Shown: positions 17,827 through 28,962, numbered from the stretch's first letter. The stretch is DNA of 64,000 nt from Rhabdothermincola salaria (GCF_021246445.1 NZ_JAJQXW010000001.1:1506168-1570167); one strand, 5' to 3'. The notes: generated by a model not told the origin, from the letters alone. Numbers and translations are program-made.

Positions 17827-18142
17827 GCGGATCGACCCAGCGGCGCCGGTGAGTCGACGGTTCGACGCAGCCTCCGACCTGGCCGGGGACCCAACCCGTC
17901 GCAACCGGCGGGCCACCGCCGCGTGAACGGGCGATGACATCTCCCCCGGCATCCACCACGGCGGGCGCCCGAAGGTGTCTGATGGGCACTGCATGCTCCG
18001 TCTTGCACCCGAGCCCATCTCACGGCCACCCCGACCTCGAACGGCACCCACCACCGGGCCGCTCGCAGCCAGGGGTGCGCCACCAGCGGGAGCACGCTGA
18101 GGTGATGGGTCTGTCGCGGTGCCCGAGCCCCGTGGGAGACCC
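17827..18142. other. intergenic stretch, nothing recognised
   Basis: The 316 bp between the DUF429 and PhoH genes hold no convincing gene, RNA or strong hairpin. It probably carries the promoter of the PhoH gene, but I cannot place one with confidence. Confidence 0.4.
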
Positions 18143-19510
18143 GTGACCGACTCGAGCCGTACCCCGACGCGTCCCGGCAGCTGTGTGACCCGGCCGACCA
18201 CCGCCACCGACGGCGCCGCCCGAAGGGTGTACGTCCTCGACACGTCGGTGCTGCTGGCCGACCCGGGAGCGCTGGCCCGCTTCGAGGAGCACGACGTCGT
18301 GCTCCCCGTCGTGGTCCTGCTCGAGCTGGAGTCCAAGCGCCACCACGCCGAGCTGGGCTGGGCCGCCCGCCAGGCCCTGCGCTCCCTCGAGGACCTCCGC
18401 GTGCGCCACGGCGACCTCACGTCACCCATCGCGGTGAACGACCAGGGCGGCACCGTGCGGGTCGAGCTCAACCACCAGGACCCCTCGGCGCTGCCGCCGT
18501 CGCTGACCGGCGACAGCAACGACCACCGCATCCTGGCCGTGGCCCGCAACCTGGCCGACGAGGGACTCTCCGTCACCGTGGTCACCAAGGACCTGCCGCT
18601 GCGCCTCAAGGCCTCGATCGTCGAGCTCGAGGCCGACGAGTACCGCAACGAGCTGGCCCACGACAGTGGCTGGACCGGGATGGTCGAGCTCGACGTCGAC
18701 GGGCCGGAGATCGACGCTCTCTTCCTCGACGGCGTCCTCGAGGACGACCGAGCCCGCGACCTGCCGTGCCACACCGGCGTGGTGCTGCACGCCGGGTCGC
18801 AGTCGGCGCTGGCCCGGGTGCACGACGACAAGGCCCTGCACCTCATCCGCCCGGACCGCGGTGTGTTCGACGTGCGCGGCCGCTCGGCGGAGCAGCGCAT
18901 CGCCATCGACCTGCTGGCCGACCCGAGCATCGGCATCGTCTCCCTGGGCGGCCCGGCCGGCACCGGCAAGAGCGTCCTCGCGCTGGCCGCCGGACTCGAA
19001 GCCGTGCTCGAGCAGCAGTCGGCCAAGCGGGTCGTGATCTTCCGCCCGCTGTTCGCCGTGGGCGGCCAGGAGCTCGGCTACCTGCCTGGTTCCGAGTTCG
19101 AGAAGATGAGCCCGTGGGCCGCCGCTGTCCTCGACGGGCTGGAGGCCATCACCGGGCCCGAGGTCATCGACGAGGTCCACGCCCGAGGCCTGCTCGAGGT
19201 GCTCCCGCTCACCCACATCCGGGGCCGCAGCCTCACCGACAGCTTCGTGATCATCGACGAGGCCCAGAACCTCGAGCGGCCCGTGCTGCTCACCGCGCTC
19301 AGCCGGCTCGGGGTCGGCAGCCGGGTGGTTCTCACCCACGACGTGGCCCAGCGCGACAACCTCCGCGTGGGGCGCCACGACGGCGTCGTCTCGGTGATCG
19401 AGGCGTTGCGCGGCCATCCGATCTTCGGCCACGTGACCCTCACCCGCAGCGAGCGCAGCGAGATCGCCGCCGTGGTCACCGATCTCCTCGACGTGCCCCT
19501 CCACGGCTGA
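18143..19510 (+). CDS. PhoH-family ATPase with N-terminal PIN domain (PhoH2-like)
   Basis: This protein has about 455 residues. A PIN nuclease domain (about 28-165) carries [38 protein letters not shown] and [12 protein letters not shown], giving the acidic cluster. A PhoH helicase/ATPase domain follows with Walker [16 protein letters not shown] (about 279), [18 protein letters not shown] and Walker [15 protein letters not shown]-PhoH proteins unwind and cut RNA. The GTG at 18143 has GGGAG just upstream; a GTG at 18119 is the alternative. It stands alone with no operon partner. Confidence 0.9.
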   Translation: MTDSSRTPTRPGSCVTRPTTATDGAARRVYVLDTSVLLADPGALARFEEHDVVLPVVVLLELESKRHHAELGWAARQALRSLEDLRVRHGDLTSPIAVNDQGGTVRVELNHQDPSALPPSLTGDSNDHRILAVARNLADEGLSVTVVTKDLPLRLKASIVELEADEYRNELAHDSGWTGMVELDVDGPEIDALFLDGVLEDDRARDLPCHTGVVLHAGSQSALARVHDDKALHLIRPDRGVFDVRGRSAEQRIAIDLLADPSIGIVSLGGPAGTGKSVLALAAGLEAVLEQQSAKRVVIFRPLFAVGGQELGYLPGSEFEKMSPWAAAVLDGLEAITGPEVIDEVHARGLLEVLPLTHIRGRSLTDSFVIIDEAQNLERPVLLTALSRLGVGSRVVLTHDVAQRDNLRVGRHDGVVSVIEALRGHPIFGHVTLTRSERSEIAAVVTDLLDVPLHG

Positions 19511-19577
19511 CGCTCTCGGGGACTCGAGCCTCGGGCCCCGGCACCCTGGTGTCGTGGCGTCTGCGTACCGTGACGGG

Positions 19578-20237
19578 GTGCCGCTGCCCTCCGTCCGCCG
19601 CCGCGCCCCCCGGGGCCGCCAGGCCCTGCCGCCCGGACTGGTCCAGCTGCGAGCCCGACGTGTCGGGCGAGCGCAGCACCCCGAACGCTTCGCGGTCGTC
19701 GACCTCGAGACCACCGGGCTCGATCCGGCCACAGATCGCGTCATCGAGATCGCCGTGGTCACCGTCGACGGCCACGGTCGGCTGCTCGGGGAGTGGTCGG
19801 CCCTCGTGGACCCGGGCCGCGACCCGGGCCCCACCGAGGTGCACGGCATCACCGCGGCCGACCTGGCCGGCGCGGCCGACTTCGCCACGGTGGCCGCCCA
19901 GGTCGCCCCTCTCCTGGCCGGCACCGTGGTCGTCGCCCACAACCTGGCGTTCGACGCCGCCTTCCTCGCCGCCGAACAACGACGGGTGGGGGCCGACCTG
20001 CTCGCCGCCGCCGACGGCGGGTTGTGCACCCTCGACCTCAGCCGGCGCATGGTGCGCCGGCCGGCCGGCGGGTGGTCCCTGGCGGCGTTGTGCGCCCACG
20101 TCGACGTGGCCCTGGTCGACCCTCACCGGGCCCTGGTCGACGCCCGGGCCACGGCCGGCCTCCTCGCCGCGCTCCTCGCCGGGCTGCCATCGGGACGGCC
20201 GCGCCTGCTCGGCCGGCGTCTCACCCGCTCGGCTTGA
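19578..20237 (+). CDS. DEDDh 3'-5' exonuclease (DNA polymerase III epsilon-like)
   Basis: This 219-residue exonuclease has the DEDDh motifs FAVVDLETTGLDP (Exo I), VVAHNLAFDAAFL (Exo II) and PHRALVDARATAGLL (Exo III with His). It would remove nucleotides from 3' ends of DNA or RNA. The GTG at 19578 was preferred over the one at 19554 because TACCGT lies 6 bases before it, as at other leaderless genes here. Only the exonuclease domain is present, so it could be a stand-alone proofreading or repair enzyme rather than the replicative subunit. Confidence 0.88.
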   Translation: MPLPSVRRRAPRGRQALPPGLVQLRARRVGRAQHPERFAVVDLETTGLDPATDRVIEIAVVTVDGHGRLLGEWSALVDPGRDPGPTEVHGITAADLAGAADFATVAAQVAPLLAGTVVVAHNLAFDAAFLAAEQRRVGADLLAAADGGLCTLDLSRRMVRRPAGGWSLAALCAHVDVALVDPHRALVDARATAGLLAALLAGLPSGRPRLLGRRLTRSA

Positions 20238-20371
20238 GCCGCCGAGCCGGCATCGCTCCGCTCCCGCGATGTCGCAGCCCCCGAGCAGACTGCTCCCGTA
20301 CGGGTTCGCGAGGCCCCGGTCCCCGACGGGTCACGGCTCGCCAGCACAGACGCTGCGCGAAAGGCCCCGCC

Positions 20372-21487
20372 ATGTCCACCTCCCACGACCATCGATCCGC
20401 ACCGGCCGGCACCGACGCCGACCTGCCCGGCGAACGACTGGTGGAGATCGCCCTCGCTCTCGCCGCCCGCGAAGCCGATGGGCCGGCCACGTACGTGGAG
20501 GTCCTCGACATCCTCGACCTCGGCGGGACCGATCCCGTCGCCGAGCACGCCCTGCCCCCGTCGGACCCCGTCGCCGGGCTGCTGGGCCGATGCGCCGCCA
20601 GCTCGGCGTGGGCCGTCGGCCTCACCGGCGCCGGGAGGGTGCGCGCCATCGACGACACGACCACCCTCGGCCACGGTCGCTTCGTCCACCTGGTCAGCCG
20701 CCACGGGGTCTCGGTCACGGTGGTCCCGCCCACCGCGGCGAACGAGGGGGCGATCGTCCTGGGCCCGACCACCACCACCCAATCGGGCCGGGTGCCCGAC
20801 GCCTGTCGACGCATCGTGGGCCTCCCGACCGCCCCACCGCCCAGGGACACCGCCGCCGCGCTCGTCGACCACTGGCTCGATGCCGTCCTTTCGACATCGC
20901 TGCTCGCCGGCAGCCTCTCGTGGGCCGATGTGCTCCGGTGCCATCCCCTCGCCCGCCTCCTCGACGGCCTCGAACTCGACCCCGACCTCGTCGCCGCAGC
21001 CGCGAAGCGCTTCCGGTGGCTGCGCCGGGCGACTGACGACGACGTCGCCCGCGACCTCTTCGACGCCGTCGACGGAGGGGAGCCGGACGAGGGTGCCGGA
21101 CGATCGGTGACCCTTGCCGACCTCGTGGTCCACCACATGGTCGGACGCGACACAGCCGCCGCGTTCGCCGAGCAGCGCACCGACCTCGGGGGATGGTCGC
21201 CGGCCCAGATCGCCGATCTCACCGGCGCCGCGGGGAGGGTCGTCACGTGGGAGGTGCTGCGCCTCGCCGCCATCTGTCGGGCCGATCCGGCCGCGCTCCT
21301 CGACGCCTGCACCCTGTCCTGGATGGATGCAGGGATGTTCGCCCGCTGGACGCTCGGCGACGCCCTCCCCACAGCCGTCGCGCTCGACGTTCTCGGGCGC
21401 AGCCTGCCGGGCTCGGTCCACGACCGCCTCACCGCCGCGCTCTCGCTGCTGTCGACCCACGACGGCGAGCCCCTCCCCCACCGCTGA
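20372..21487 (+). CDS. protein of unknown function
   Basis: This 371-residue protein has no signal peptide, membrane segment or motif I recognise. It is rich in Asp/Ala/Leu and appears alpha-helical in its second half (DLVVHHMVGRDTAAAFAEQR, TWEVLRLAAICRADPAALL). A threonine run lies near residue 130. The ATG is preceded by AAAGG. It stands before the half-kinase gene and the carbohydrate transporter but is not overlapped by them, so a link is speculative. Confidence 0.6.
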   Translation: MSTSHDHRSAPAGTDADLPGERLVEIALALAAREADGPATYVEVLDILDLGGTDPVAEHALPPSDPVAGLLGRCAASSAWAVGLTGAGRVRAIDDTTTLGHGRFVHLVSRHGVSVTVVPPTAANEGAIVLGPTTTTQSGRVPDACRRIVGLPTAPPPRDTAAALVDHWLDAVLSTSLLAGSLSWADVLRCHPLARLLDGLELDPDLVAAAAKRFRWLRRATDDDVARDLFDAVDGGEPDEGAGRSVTLADLVVHHMVGRDTAAAFAEQRTDLGGWSPAQIADLTGAAGRVVTWEVLRLAAICRADPAALLDACTLSWMDAGMFARWTLGDALPTAVALDVLGRSLPGSVHDRLTAALSLLSTHDGEPLPHR

Positions 21488-21533
21488 GCAGCGCACGAGG
21501 CTCCGGGAGCACAGCGCGTGCAAGGCTCGCAGC

Positions 21534-22292
21534 ATGACCCTCGTGCTCGAGCTCTCCTGGTCGGCCGCCGCCACCACGGCGCGGGTCCGCGACACCGCGG
21601 CCCACAGCACCCTCACGGAGGTGTCCGCCCCCCACCCCGCGGCCAGTGCCGACCACGGCCAGGACCCCGAGACCTGGTGGAGGGCCGCGATCGCCGCCAC
21701 CAGAGACGCCCTCGATGCGCTCGCCCCGATGGGTTCAGGGGCGAGCGACATCGCGATGGTCCTGGTGGCCGACGGCGATCCACCCGGGGGGCTGGTCCCG
21801 CTCGACGCGCACCACGAGGTCATCGGTGGTGCCGTCCTCGGGTCCCACGAGGCCTCGGCCGCCGACGCCGACTGGCTCGTCGGCCACGCGGCCGGTGGCT
21901 CCGACGCGTGGCACGACGCCACGGGAGCCCTCCCCGGGGCTGGTTCCACCGTCGCCCTGCTGTCCTGGCTCCATCGATCCGACCCCGACGCATGGGATCG
22001 GCTCCGCCACCTCACCCTGCCGGCGGGTTGGCTGGTGCAGCGCCTCACCGGCGACCACCACCTCGGCGCCCACGACGCCGTGGGCACCGGCGTCCTCGAC
22101 CGCCACACCGGCCGACGCTGGCGCACCGACCTGCTGGCCGTGGTCGACGACGCCCGCGACTGGGACCTGGTGCTGCCGACGCTCGTCGTCCCCGCCGACG
22201 CCGCCGGCGGCCTCACCGCGAGCGCGGCATCCGAGCTCGGGCTGGCGGCCGTCCTCCCGGTCCACGTCGGCGGAGCCCTCCCCTCCCCGTGA
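21534..22292 (+). CDS. FGGY-kinase N-domain relative, half length and without the phosphate loop
   Basis: This 252-residue protein resembles only the first domain of xylulokinase-type FGGY kinases. The best match is the block TVALLSWLHRSDPDAW followed by GWLVQRLTGDHHLGAHDAVG and WRTDLLAVVDD (about 143-215). The usual N-terminal phosphate loop (DxGTTS) reads LELSWSAAATTARV here, the SGQMHG block is replaced, and the whole C-terminal ATP domain is missing. The frame is clean to its stop, so it may be a retained sugar-binding or regulatory remnant. It lies just before the carbohydrate importer genes. Catalysis is unlikely. Confidence 0.55.
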   Translation: MTLVLELSWSAAATTARVRDTAAHSTLTEVSAPHPAASADHGQDPETWWRAAIAATRDALDALAPMGSGASDIAMVLVADGDPPGGLVPLDAHHEVIGGAVLGSHEASAADADWLVGHAAGGSDAWHDATGALPGAGSTVALLSWLHRSDPDAWDRLRHLTLPAGWLVQRLTGDHHLGAHDAVGTGVLDRHTGRRWRTDLLAVVDDARDWDLVLPTLVVPADAAGGLTASAASELGLAAVLPVHVGGALPSP

Positions 22293-22353
22293 CCCCTCGA
22301 CGCACCCTCGTGGCGTCACCTGCCGTTCACCCTGACGCCAGTGTCACCGCGGC

Positions 22354-22359
22354 TAACGT
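22354..22359 (+). promoter_or_regulatory. possible -10 of the carbohydrate transporter operon
   Basis: TAACGT fits the TAnnnT pattern about 105 bases before the ATPase start; a TGAC/GTCA dyad lies just upstream (22333-22346). Weak evidence. Confidence 0.3.
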
Positions 22360-22464
22360 GCGGCCACCGACCTCACCCCGTCGCTCCCTCGTTCCGGTGT
22401 CCTCGCGGGGCCGCCGGGGTGGCGGAGCCCCATCGGCGGGGCAGGCCCGCCCGAGGAGCTTCCA

Positions 22465-23570
<1,106 letters not shown>

Positions 23571-23574
<4 letters not shown>

Positions 23575-24542
23575 CCCGCGGCATCGACGCCGATCCCGGC
23601 ACGGGTCCGGCGACCGACACGCCCACGGTGGGCGACGCTCCACCGGGAGCCGCCACGCCCGACGACGCCCCGATGCCCGCGTACCGGCGGCGGCAGTTCA
23701 CCGACGCCGCGCTGGGCTACGCGCTGCTGGTGCCCTCGGCGCTGGTGTTCATCGTCTTCTTCTTCTATCCGCTCTACCGGCTCTTCTACCTGGGTCTGCA
23801 CCAGCAGAACCGGTTCGGCACCAACGAGCGCTACGTCGGCTTCAGCCAGTTCGGCGAGGTGCTCACCGGCGACGAGTTCACCGAGGGCCTGCGCATCAGC
23901 GCCTCGTACGTCCTCTACACGGTGCCGCTCGGGTTGGTGCTGGGTGTGCTGCTGGCGGTCGCCGCCAACCGCCACCTCAAGGGCATCAAGGTGTTCCAGA
24001 CCATCTTCGCCTCCACCGTGGCCACGTCGGTGGCGGTGGCCTCGGTGGTGTTCTTCGTGTTGTTGAACCCGCAGGTCGGCTACTTCAGCAGCATCGACTT
24101 CTTCAGCCTCTCTGATCCCGACACCGCCCTGCGGGGGGTGGCGCTCTCGTCGGTGTGGCAGAACCTCGGCCTCACCTTCATCATCGTGCTCGCCGGACTG
24201 CAGGCGGTCCCCGAGGAGATCCAGGAGGCGGCCACCCTCGACGGCTACGGGCCCGTCCGGCGCTTCTTCCGGGTCACCCTCCCGCTCATCAGTCCCACCC
24301 TCATGTTCCTCATGGTGGTGCTGGTCATCTTCGCCCTGCAGGCCTTCGCCCAGTCCGACATCCTCACTGCGGGCGGGCCGGTGGGCTCGACCGAGACGCT
24401 CGTCTACAAGATCTTCTACAGCCAGCAGCCCTCCGATCAGGGCACCGGCTCGGTCATGGCCGTCGGTCTGTTCGGCATCACGCTCGTCGTCACCCTCGCC
24501 CAGTTCCTGATCCTCGAGAAGCGGGTTCACTATGGGAACTGA
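23571..24542 (+). CDS. carbohydrate ABC transporter permease (UgpA/MalF type)
   Basis: This 323-residue permease has an N-terminal cytoplasmic tail and six membrane segments beginning at LGYALLVPSALVFIVFFFYPLY. The cytoplasmic EAA motif is EEIQEAATLDGYGPVRRFF (about 220), which docks on the ATPase. The start is probably TTG at 23571: GGAG lies eight bases upstream and the codon overlaps the previous stop (TTGA). The first internal ATG (23673) has no ribosome-binding site. It forms a heterodimer with the next permease. Confidence 0.88.
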
Positions 24543-25368
24543 GACCTTGCAGACCCCATGGAAGAAGGCGGTCTGGTACCTGGTCCTCACCGCGCTCGCC
24601 GTCATGGTGCTGTTCCCGGTGTACATGACGCTGGTGCGGGCGCTGTCCACCCCGGCGGCGTACGTGCAGGCCGGTCAGCCGCCGTGGCCGGTCGACGTGC
24701 AGTGGGACGTCTTCTCGCGGGCCTGGAACGTCGGCGACTTCGGCTCCAAGATCTGGGTCAGCGTCGTGGTCACCGTCATCATCGTGGCCGCCCAGCTGCT
24801 CACCTCGGTGCTGGCCGCCTACGCCTTCGCCTTCCTCGAGTTCCGCTTCAAGCGGGTGCTCTTCGTGGTGTTCATGGCCACCCTGATGCTCCCCATCGAG
24901 GTCACGCTCATCCCCAACGTCCAGAGCATCCGCAGCTTCGAGTGGCTGAACAGCTACCCGGGCCTGGTCGGCCCGTTCCTCGCCACCGCGTTCGGCACCT
25001 TCCTCATCCGCCAGGGGTTCATGGGCATCCCTCGCGACCTGCGCGACGCCGCCGCCCTCGACGGCTTCGGCCACCTGGCCTTTCTCCGACGAGTAGCCAT
25101 CCCCGTCACCAAGCCCATCGTCGCCTCGTTCGCGGTGATCGCCTTCCTCGCCGCGTGGAACCAGTACACCTGGCCGCGAGCCGTGGTCACCGAAGGCGAC
25201 TGGGAGACCATCCAGATCGGCCTCAAGTCGGTGCAGGCCTCCACGGTCGACCAGAACAACCTCGGCTTCGCCGCCGCCCTGATCGCCGCCCTGCCCATCT
25301 TGTTGCTGTTGGTCTTCCTGCAGCGCCAGCTCGTGCGGGGCCTCACCGCCGGCGCCGTCAAGGGCTGA
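24532..25368 (+). CDS. carbohydrate ABC transporter permease (UgpE/MalG type)
   Basis: This 278-residue permease has about six membrane segments and the EAA loop PRDLRDAAALDGFGHLAFLR (about 180). It overlaps the end of the previous permease gene by 11 bp, so the two are translated together. The family imports sugars, oligosaccharides or glycerol phosphodiesters. A short gap with an AGGAG site leads to the first binding protein. Confidence 0.9.
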   Translation: MGTETLQTPWKKAVWYLVLTALAVMVLFPVYMTLVRALSTPAAYVQAGQPPWPVDVQWDVFSRAWNVGDFGSKIWVSVVVTVIIVAAQLLTSVLAAYAFAFLEFRFKRVLFVVFMATLMLPIEVTLIPNVQSIRSFEWLNSYPGLVGPFLATAFGTFLIRQGFMGIPRDLRDAAALDGFGHLAFLRRVAIPVTKPIVASFAVIAFLAAWNQYTWPRAVVTEGDWETIQIGLKSVQASTVDQNNLGFAAALIAALPILLLLVFLQRQLVRGLTAGAVKG

Positions 25369-25461
25369 ACCCGACCGACCCTCCCCCCGCACACCTCCTT
25401 CATCCGTCCCCCCAACCTGCCGATGCATCCCCTCGTCACCCTCGCCTCCAGGAGTCACCGC

Positions 25462-26919
25462 ATGCCCAGGTCCACCCGTATCGTCGGCGGTCTGCTCGCC
25501 GCCGCCCTCCTCGCCGCCGGCTGCGGCAGCAGCGACAGCGGCGACAACTCCGCCGGCCGGCCCGCCACCGAGGACGTCGAGCTCCCCGAGTGCCCGGTGG
25601 GCGCCCTCGACTCGGCCGCCGGCCCCGTCGACGTCACCGTCTGGTACCAGCTCAGCGGCAAGGCCGGCGACACCTTCGAAGCCCAGGTGGCGGCCTACAA
25701 CGCCTCCCAGGACCAGGTGCGCGTCACCGCCGAGCTGCAGGGCGTCTCCTACGACGAGCTCCTGCGCAAGTACGAGCAGGGCATCCCGTCGCGGAACCTG
25801 CCCGACATGCTCGTCGCCGAGGACACCGCCACCCGCTTCCTGATCGACAGCGACACCGTGTTCCCGGCCCAGTCCTGCTTCGACGCCGACGGGCTCTCCA
25901 CCGACGGCTTCGCCGAGGCGGCCGTCAACCACTACACGGTCGGCGGGGCCATGTGGCCCGGTTCGGCGAGCCTGTCGAACCTGCTGACCTACTACAACAA
26001 GAACCACTTCCGCCGAGCCGACCTCGACCCGGAGACGGTGCCGGCCACGCTGGCCGAGGTGCGCGAGGTCGCCGAGACCATCAAGGCCGCCGGCATCACC
26101 GAGACCCCTGTCGTGCTCAAGATGGACGCCTGGTTCGTGGAGACCCAGCTCACCGGCGACCAGCAGACCATGGTCGACAACGACAACGGCTACGGACCCG
26201 ACGAGACCACCGAGGCCACCTTCGACACCGAGGTCACCCAGGAGATCTTCGACTGGATCAAGTCGATGATCGACGACGGGCTCATGACCCCGGTCCAGGC
26301 CACGGACGGCAACTTCGACCACTACCTGGCCATGGCCAACCAGAACGCCTCGATCACCATCGAGACCTCCACCGCCGCCACCTCGGTGGTGGCCTTCCTC
26401 GGTGGCGACACGTCGGTGGCGGCCGAGCTGGGCCGCGGTGCGGCCGACGCCGACGCCGAGGCCCTCGACATCGGCGCCGGGCAGGTCTTCGGCCTCACCG
26501 AGCCCGGCCAGGCCCAGATCGGCGGCAACGGCTTCTGGATGATGAGCACCTCCACCGACGAGCAGATCTCGGCGTCGTGGGACTTCATGAAGTGGTGGAA
26601 CGAGGTCGACCAACAGGTCACCTGGAACATCGAAGGCTCGTACCTGCCGTTCCTCGACGCCGCCGCCGAGGATCCCCGCGTGCAGGCCTTCTGGAGCGAC
26701 GAGCTGGCCGGCAAGTGGCTGAGCATCGCCTACGAGCAACTCCAGGACGGCGACCCCGACTTCACCGGTGCGCTCATCGGCCCGTACGACAAGTTCCGCA
26801 TCGCCATGCGTGACGCCATGGCCGCGGTGGCCTTCCAGGGCGCCGACCCGGCGACCGCCATCACCCAGGCCGCCGAGCAGACCACCCAGGCCCTCCAGGA
26901 CTACAACGCCTCGCTGTAG
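25462..26919 (+). CDS. carbohydrate ABC transporter substrate-binding lipoprotein 1
   Basis: This 485-residue extracytoplasmic solute-binding protein (family 1) has signal MPRSTRIVGGLLAAALLAAG ending in the lipobox Cys21. It continues with VDVTVWYQLSGKAGD, LLTYYNKNHFRRADLDP, IGGNGFWMMSTST and GSYLPFLDAAAEDPRVQAFW. AGGAG precedes this ATG; the open frame starts 13 codons earlier without support. Two Cys outside the lipobox (PECPVGAL, PAQSCFDAD) recur in its neighbour and may form a disulphide. The ligand is unknown, probably a sugar or glycerol derivative. Confidence 0.9.
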   Translation: MPRSTRIVGGLLAAALLAAGCGSSDSGDNSAGRPATEDVELPECPVGALDSAAGPVDVTVWYQLSGKAGDTFEAQVAAYNASQDQVRVTAELQGVSYDELLRKYEQGIPSRNLPDMLVAEDTATRFLIDSDTVFPAQSCFDADGLSTDGFAEAAVNHYTVGGAMWPGSASLSNLLTYYNKNHFRRADLDPETVPATLAEVREVAETIKAAGITETPVVLKMDAWFVETQLTGDQQTMVDNDNGYGPDETTEATFDTEVTQEIFDWIKSMIDDGLMTPVQATDGNFDHYLAMANQNASITIETSTAATSVVAFLGGDTSVAAELGRGAADADAEALDIGAGQVFGLTEPGQAQIGGNGFWMMSTSTDEQISASWDFMKWWNEVDQQVTWNIEGSYLPFLDAAAEDPRVQAFWSDELAGKWLSIAYEQLQDGDPDFTGALIGPYDKFRIAMRDAMAAVAFQGADPATAITQAAEQTTQALQDYNASL

Positions 26920-26946
26920 CGAGGCCCACACCACCGCGAGGTCCCC

Positions 26947-28404
26947 ATGCCCCGTCGTCGTCGTGCCGTGGCCGCCACCGCGGTCGCCGCCACATTGCTG
27001 ATCGCCGCCTGCGGCGGCGGCACCGACGACGACCGGGGCGGCGGTGTCGACGCCGCCCTGCCCGAGTGCCCCCTCGACGCCCTCGAGACGGCCACCGGAC
27101 CGGTCGAGATCGTGGTGTGGCACTCGCAGCTGGCCGAGACCGAGCGCACCCTCGAGGCGCTGGTCGCCGAGTACAACGACTCACAGGACGACGTGGAGGT
27201 CGTGCTCGAGAGCCAGGGCTCCAGCTACGAAGAACTGGTGCGCAAGTTCACCCAGGCCATCCCCACCCGCCAGCTCCCGGCTGCTCTGGTGGTCGACGAC
27301 ACCTCCACCCAGTTCATGGCCGACTCCGGGGTCGTCCTGCCCGCCCAGAGCTGCGCCGACGTCGACGACTACGCGCTGTCGCAGTTCCTCACCACCGCGG
27401 TCGACTACTACACGGTCGACGGGGCCTTCTACCCGGGGTCGGCCAACCTCGGCACGGCGCTGACCTACTACAACAAGAACCACTTCCGGCGTGCCGGGCT
27501 CGATCCCGACGACCCGCCCGCGACCCTCGACGAGCTCCGCGCCGCCGCCGAGGCCATCCAAGCCGCCGGGGTCACCACCACCCCGATGGTGCTGTCGCTC
27601 TCGCCGTGGATCATCGAGTTCTGGCTCACCGGCGCCGGGGCCCCGGTGGTCGACAACGGCAACGGCCGGGGCGAGGGCGGTGCCACCGCCGCGGCCCTCG
27701 CCGACAACGACACCGCCACCGAGCTGCTGGGTTGGATCGCCGACATGCAAGCCGACGGCCTGCTCCAGGCCCTGCCCTATGCCGAGGGCGGCATCGACCA
27801 GTACCTGGCCCTGGCCAGCCAGAACGCATCGTTCACCGTCGAGTCCTCCAGCGCGGCCACGTCCATCGCCGCCTTCCTCGAGGGCGACCTCGACCTGGCC
27901 GAGGTCGACGCCGACGCCGACGAGCCCACCGACCTCTCCGGGCTCGACATCGGCGCCGGCCCCTTCGCCGGCATCGACGCCGGCGGGCGGGGACAGGTCG
28001 GTGGCGCCGCCTGGTACATGGTCAACACCAGCCCACCCGAGGTGCAGGCCGCCACCTGGGAGTTCATGAAGTTCCTCAACGGCAACGAGGCCCAGGTCCA
28101 GCTCAACCTGGGCGGCTCGTACCTGCCGTTCCTACGCTCGGCGGTCGACGATCCCCGCATCGCCGCAGAGTGGTCGACCACGTTGTCGGGCCGCTGGCTG
28201 GCCACCGCCAACGAGATGCTCGTCGACGGCATCGACCCGACCTTCCCGGGTCCGCTCATCGGCCCCTACACCGAGGCCCGTCTGGCCATCCGCGAGGGCC
28301 TCGAGGCCCTCGCCGTCGACGGCCGCAGCCCGCAGGAGGCCCTGCAGCTGATGCAGGACGAGCTCGATGCCGCCTTCCAGCGCTACCGCGACGAAGGCTT
28401 CTGA
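26947..28404 (+). CDS. carbohydrate ABC transporter substrate-binding lipoprotein 2 (tandem paralogue)
   Basis: This protein has 485 residues, exactly the length of the gene before it, and is collinear with it: LPECPLDALETATGPVEIVV, SYEELVRKF, LTYYNKNHFRRAGLDP, ASQNASFTVESSSAATSIAAF and LGGSYLPFL. Lipobox Cys is at about residue 22 (LIAACGGG). GAGG precedes the ATG. Divergence in the central ligand region suggests a second substrate for the same permeases. The pair looks like an old tandem duplication, since DNA identity is patchy. Confidence 0.9.
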   Translation: MPRRRRAVAATAVAATLLIAACGGGTDDDRGGGVDAALPECPLDALETATGPVEIVVWHSQLAETERTLEALVAEYNDSQDDVEVVLESQGSSYEELVRKFTQAIPTRQLPAALVVDDTSTQFMADSGVVLPAQSCADVDDYALSQFLTTAVDYYTVDGAFYPGSANLGTALTYYNKNHFRRAGLDPDDPPATLDELRAAAEAIQAAGVTTTPMVLSLSPWIIEFWLTGAGAPVVDNGNGRGEGGATAAALADNDTATELLGWIADMQADGLLQALPYAEGGIDQYLALASQNASFTVESSSAATSIAAFLEGDLDLAEVDADADEPTDLSGLDIGAGPFAGIDAGGRGQVGGAAWYMVNTSPPEVQAATWEFMKFLNGNEAQVQLNLGGSYLPFLRSAVDDPRIAAEWSTTLSGRWLATANEMLVDGIDPTFPGPLIGPYTEARLAIREGLEALAVDGRSPQEALQLMQDELDAAFQRYRDEGF

Positions 28405-28411
28405 GACGACG

Positions 28412-28885
28412 ATGACCGCACCGACCGACCCGACCGCCCCGAACGCCGTGCGCTTCGGGCCGATGGAAGCCGCCGCCCACGCCCGCTGGAGCCGCTTCGG
28501 CCAGTGGGACGACACGCTGTTCTGGGACGTCCTGGGCCTCCGGCTCGAGGAGCTGCGCGCCGACTACGCCCGCATGCGCCTCCCCTACCGCCCCGAGCTG
28601 CGCCAACCCGCCGGGGTGGTGCACGGTGGCGCCATCGCCGGTCTGCTCGACACGGTGGTGGTCCCGGCGGTGGGGTGGCCCTTCGAAGCGGTCCCCGAGA
28701 TGCTGACGCTCTCCATGAACATCTCGTACCTCGGGGCGGTCCGCGGCCAGGACTGCGTCGCCGAGGGCTGGGTCACCAAGCGCGGGCGCTCGATCGTGTT
28801 CTGCGAGGCCAGCGCCCGCGGGGCCGACGGCGAGCCGGTCGCCACCGCCAGCGTCGTCTACAAGGTGCGCGCCCCCGCCGGCTGA
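28412..28885 (+). CDS. hotdog-fold acyl-CoA thioesterase (PaaI type)
   Basis: This 157-residue hotdog protein has the signature QPAGVVHGGAIAGLLDTVV (about 71) followed by LTLSMNISYLGAV and RSIVFCEASARGADGEPVATASVVYKV. Such enzymes hydrolyse (aryl)acyl-CoA thioesters in the cytosol. The ATG lies 7 bases after the binding-protein stop, so it may be on the transporter transcript although its chemistry suits the acyl-CoA genes that follow. Confidence 0.82.
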   Translation: MTAPTDPTAPNAVRFGPMEAAAHARWSRFGQWDDTLFWDVLGLRLEELRADYARMRLPYRPELRQPAGVVHGGAIAGLLDTVVVPAVGWPFEAVPEMLTLSMNISYLGAVRGQDCVAEGWVTKRGRSIVFCEASARGADGEPVATASVVYKVRAPAG

Positions 28886-28962
28886 ACGGGACTGCCGCCG
28901 GGGAGGCTCGGCTCGGGGTCGGCCCGGCTCCTCGGCGAGGGACAGCGACGGCGGAGCAGTCC

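Noticed and set aside
14653-19026. A 1457-codon open frame on the minus strand
   Set aside because: It runs antisense or out of frame across PIG-L, DUF429 and PhoH, has the low-complexity Arg/Ser/Pro composition of G+C-driven shadow frames, and shows no domain. The real genes on both strands cover the span.
24490-27123. 877-codon minus-strand frame over the carbohydrate transporter
   Set aside because: Shadow frame opposite permease and binding-protein genes with clear motifs.
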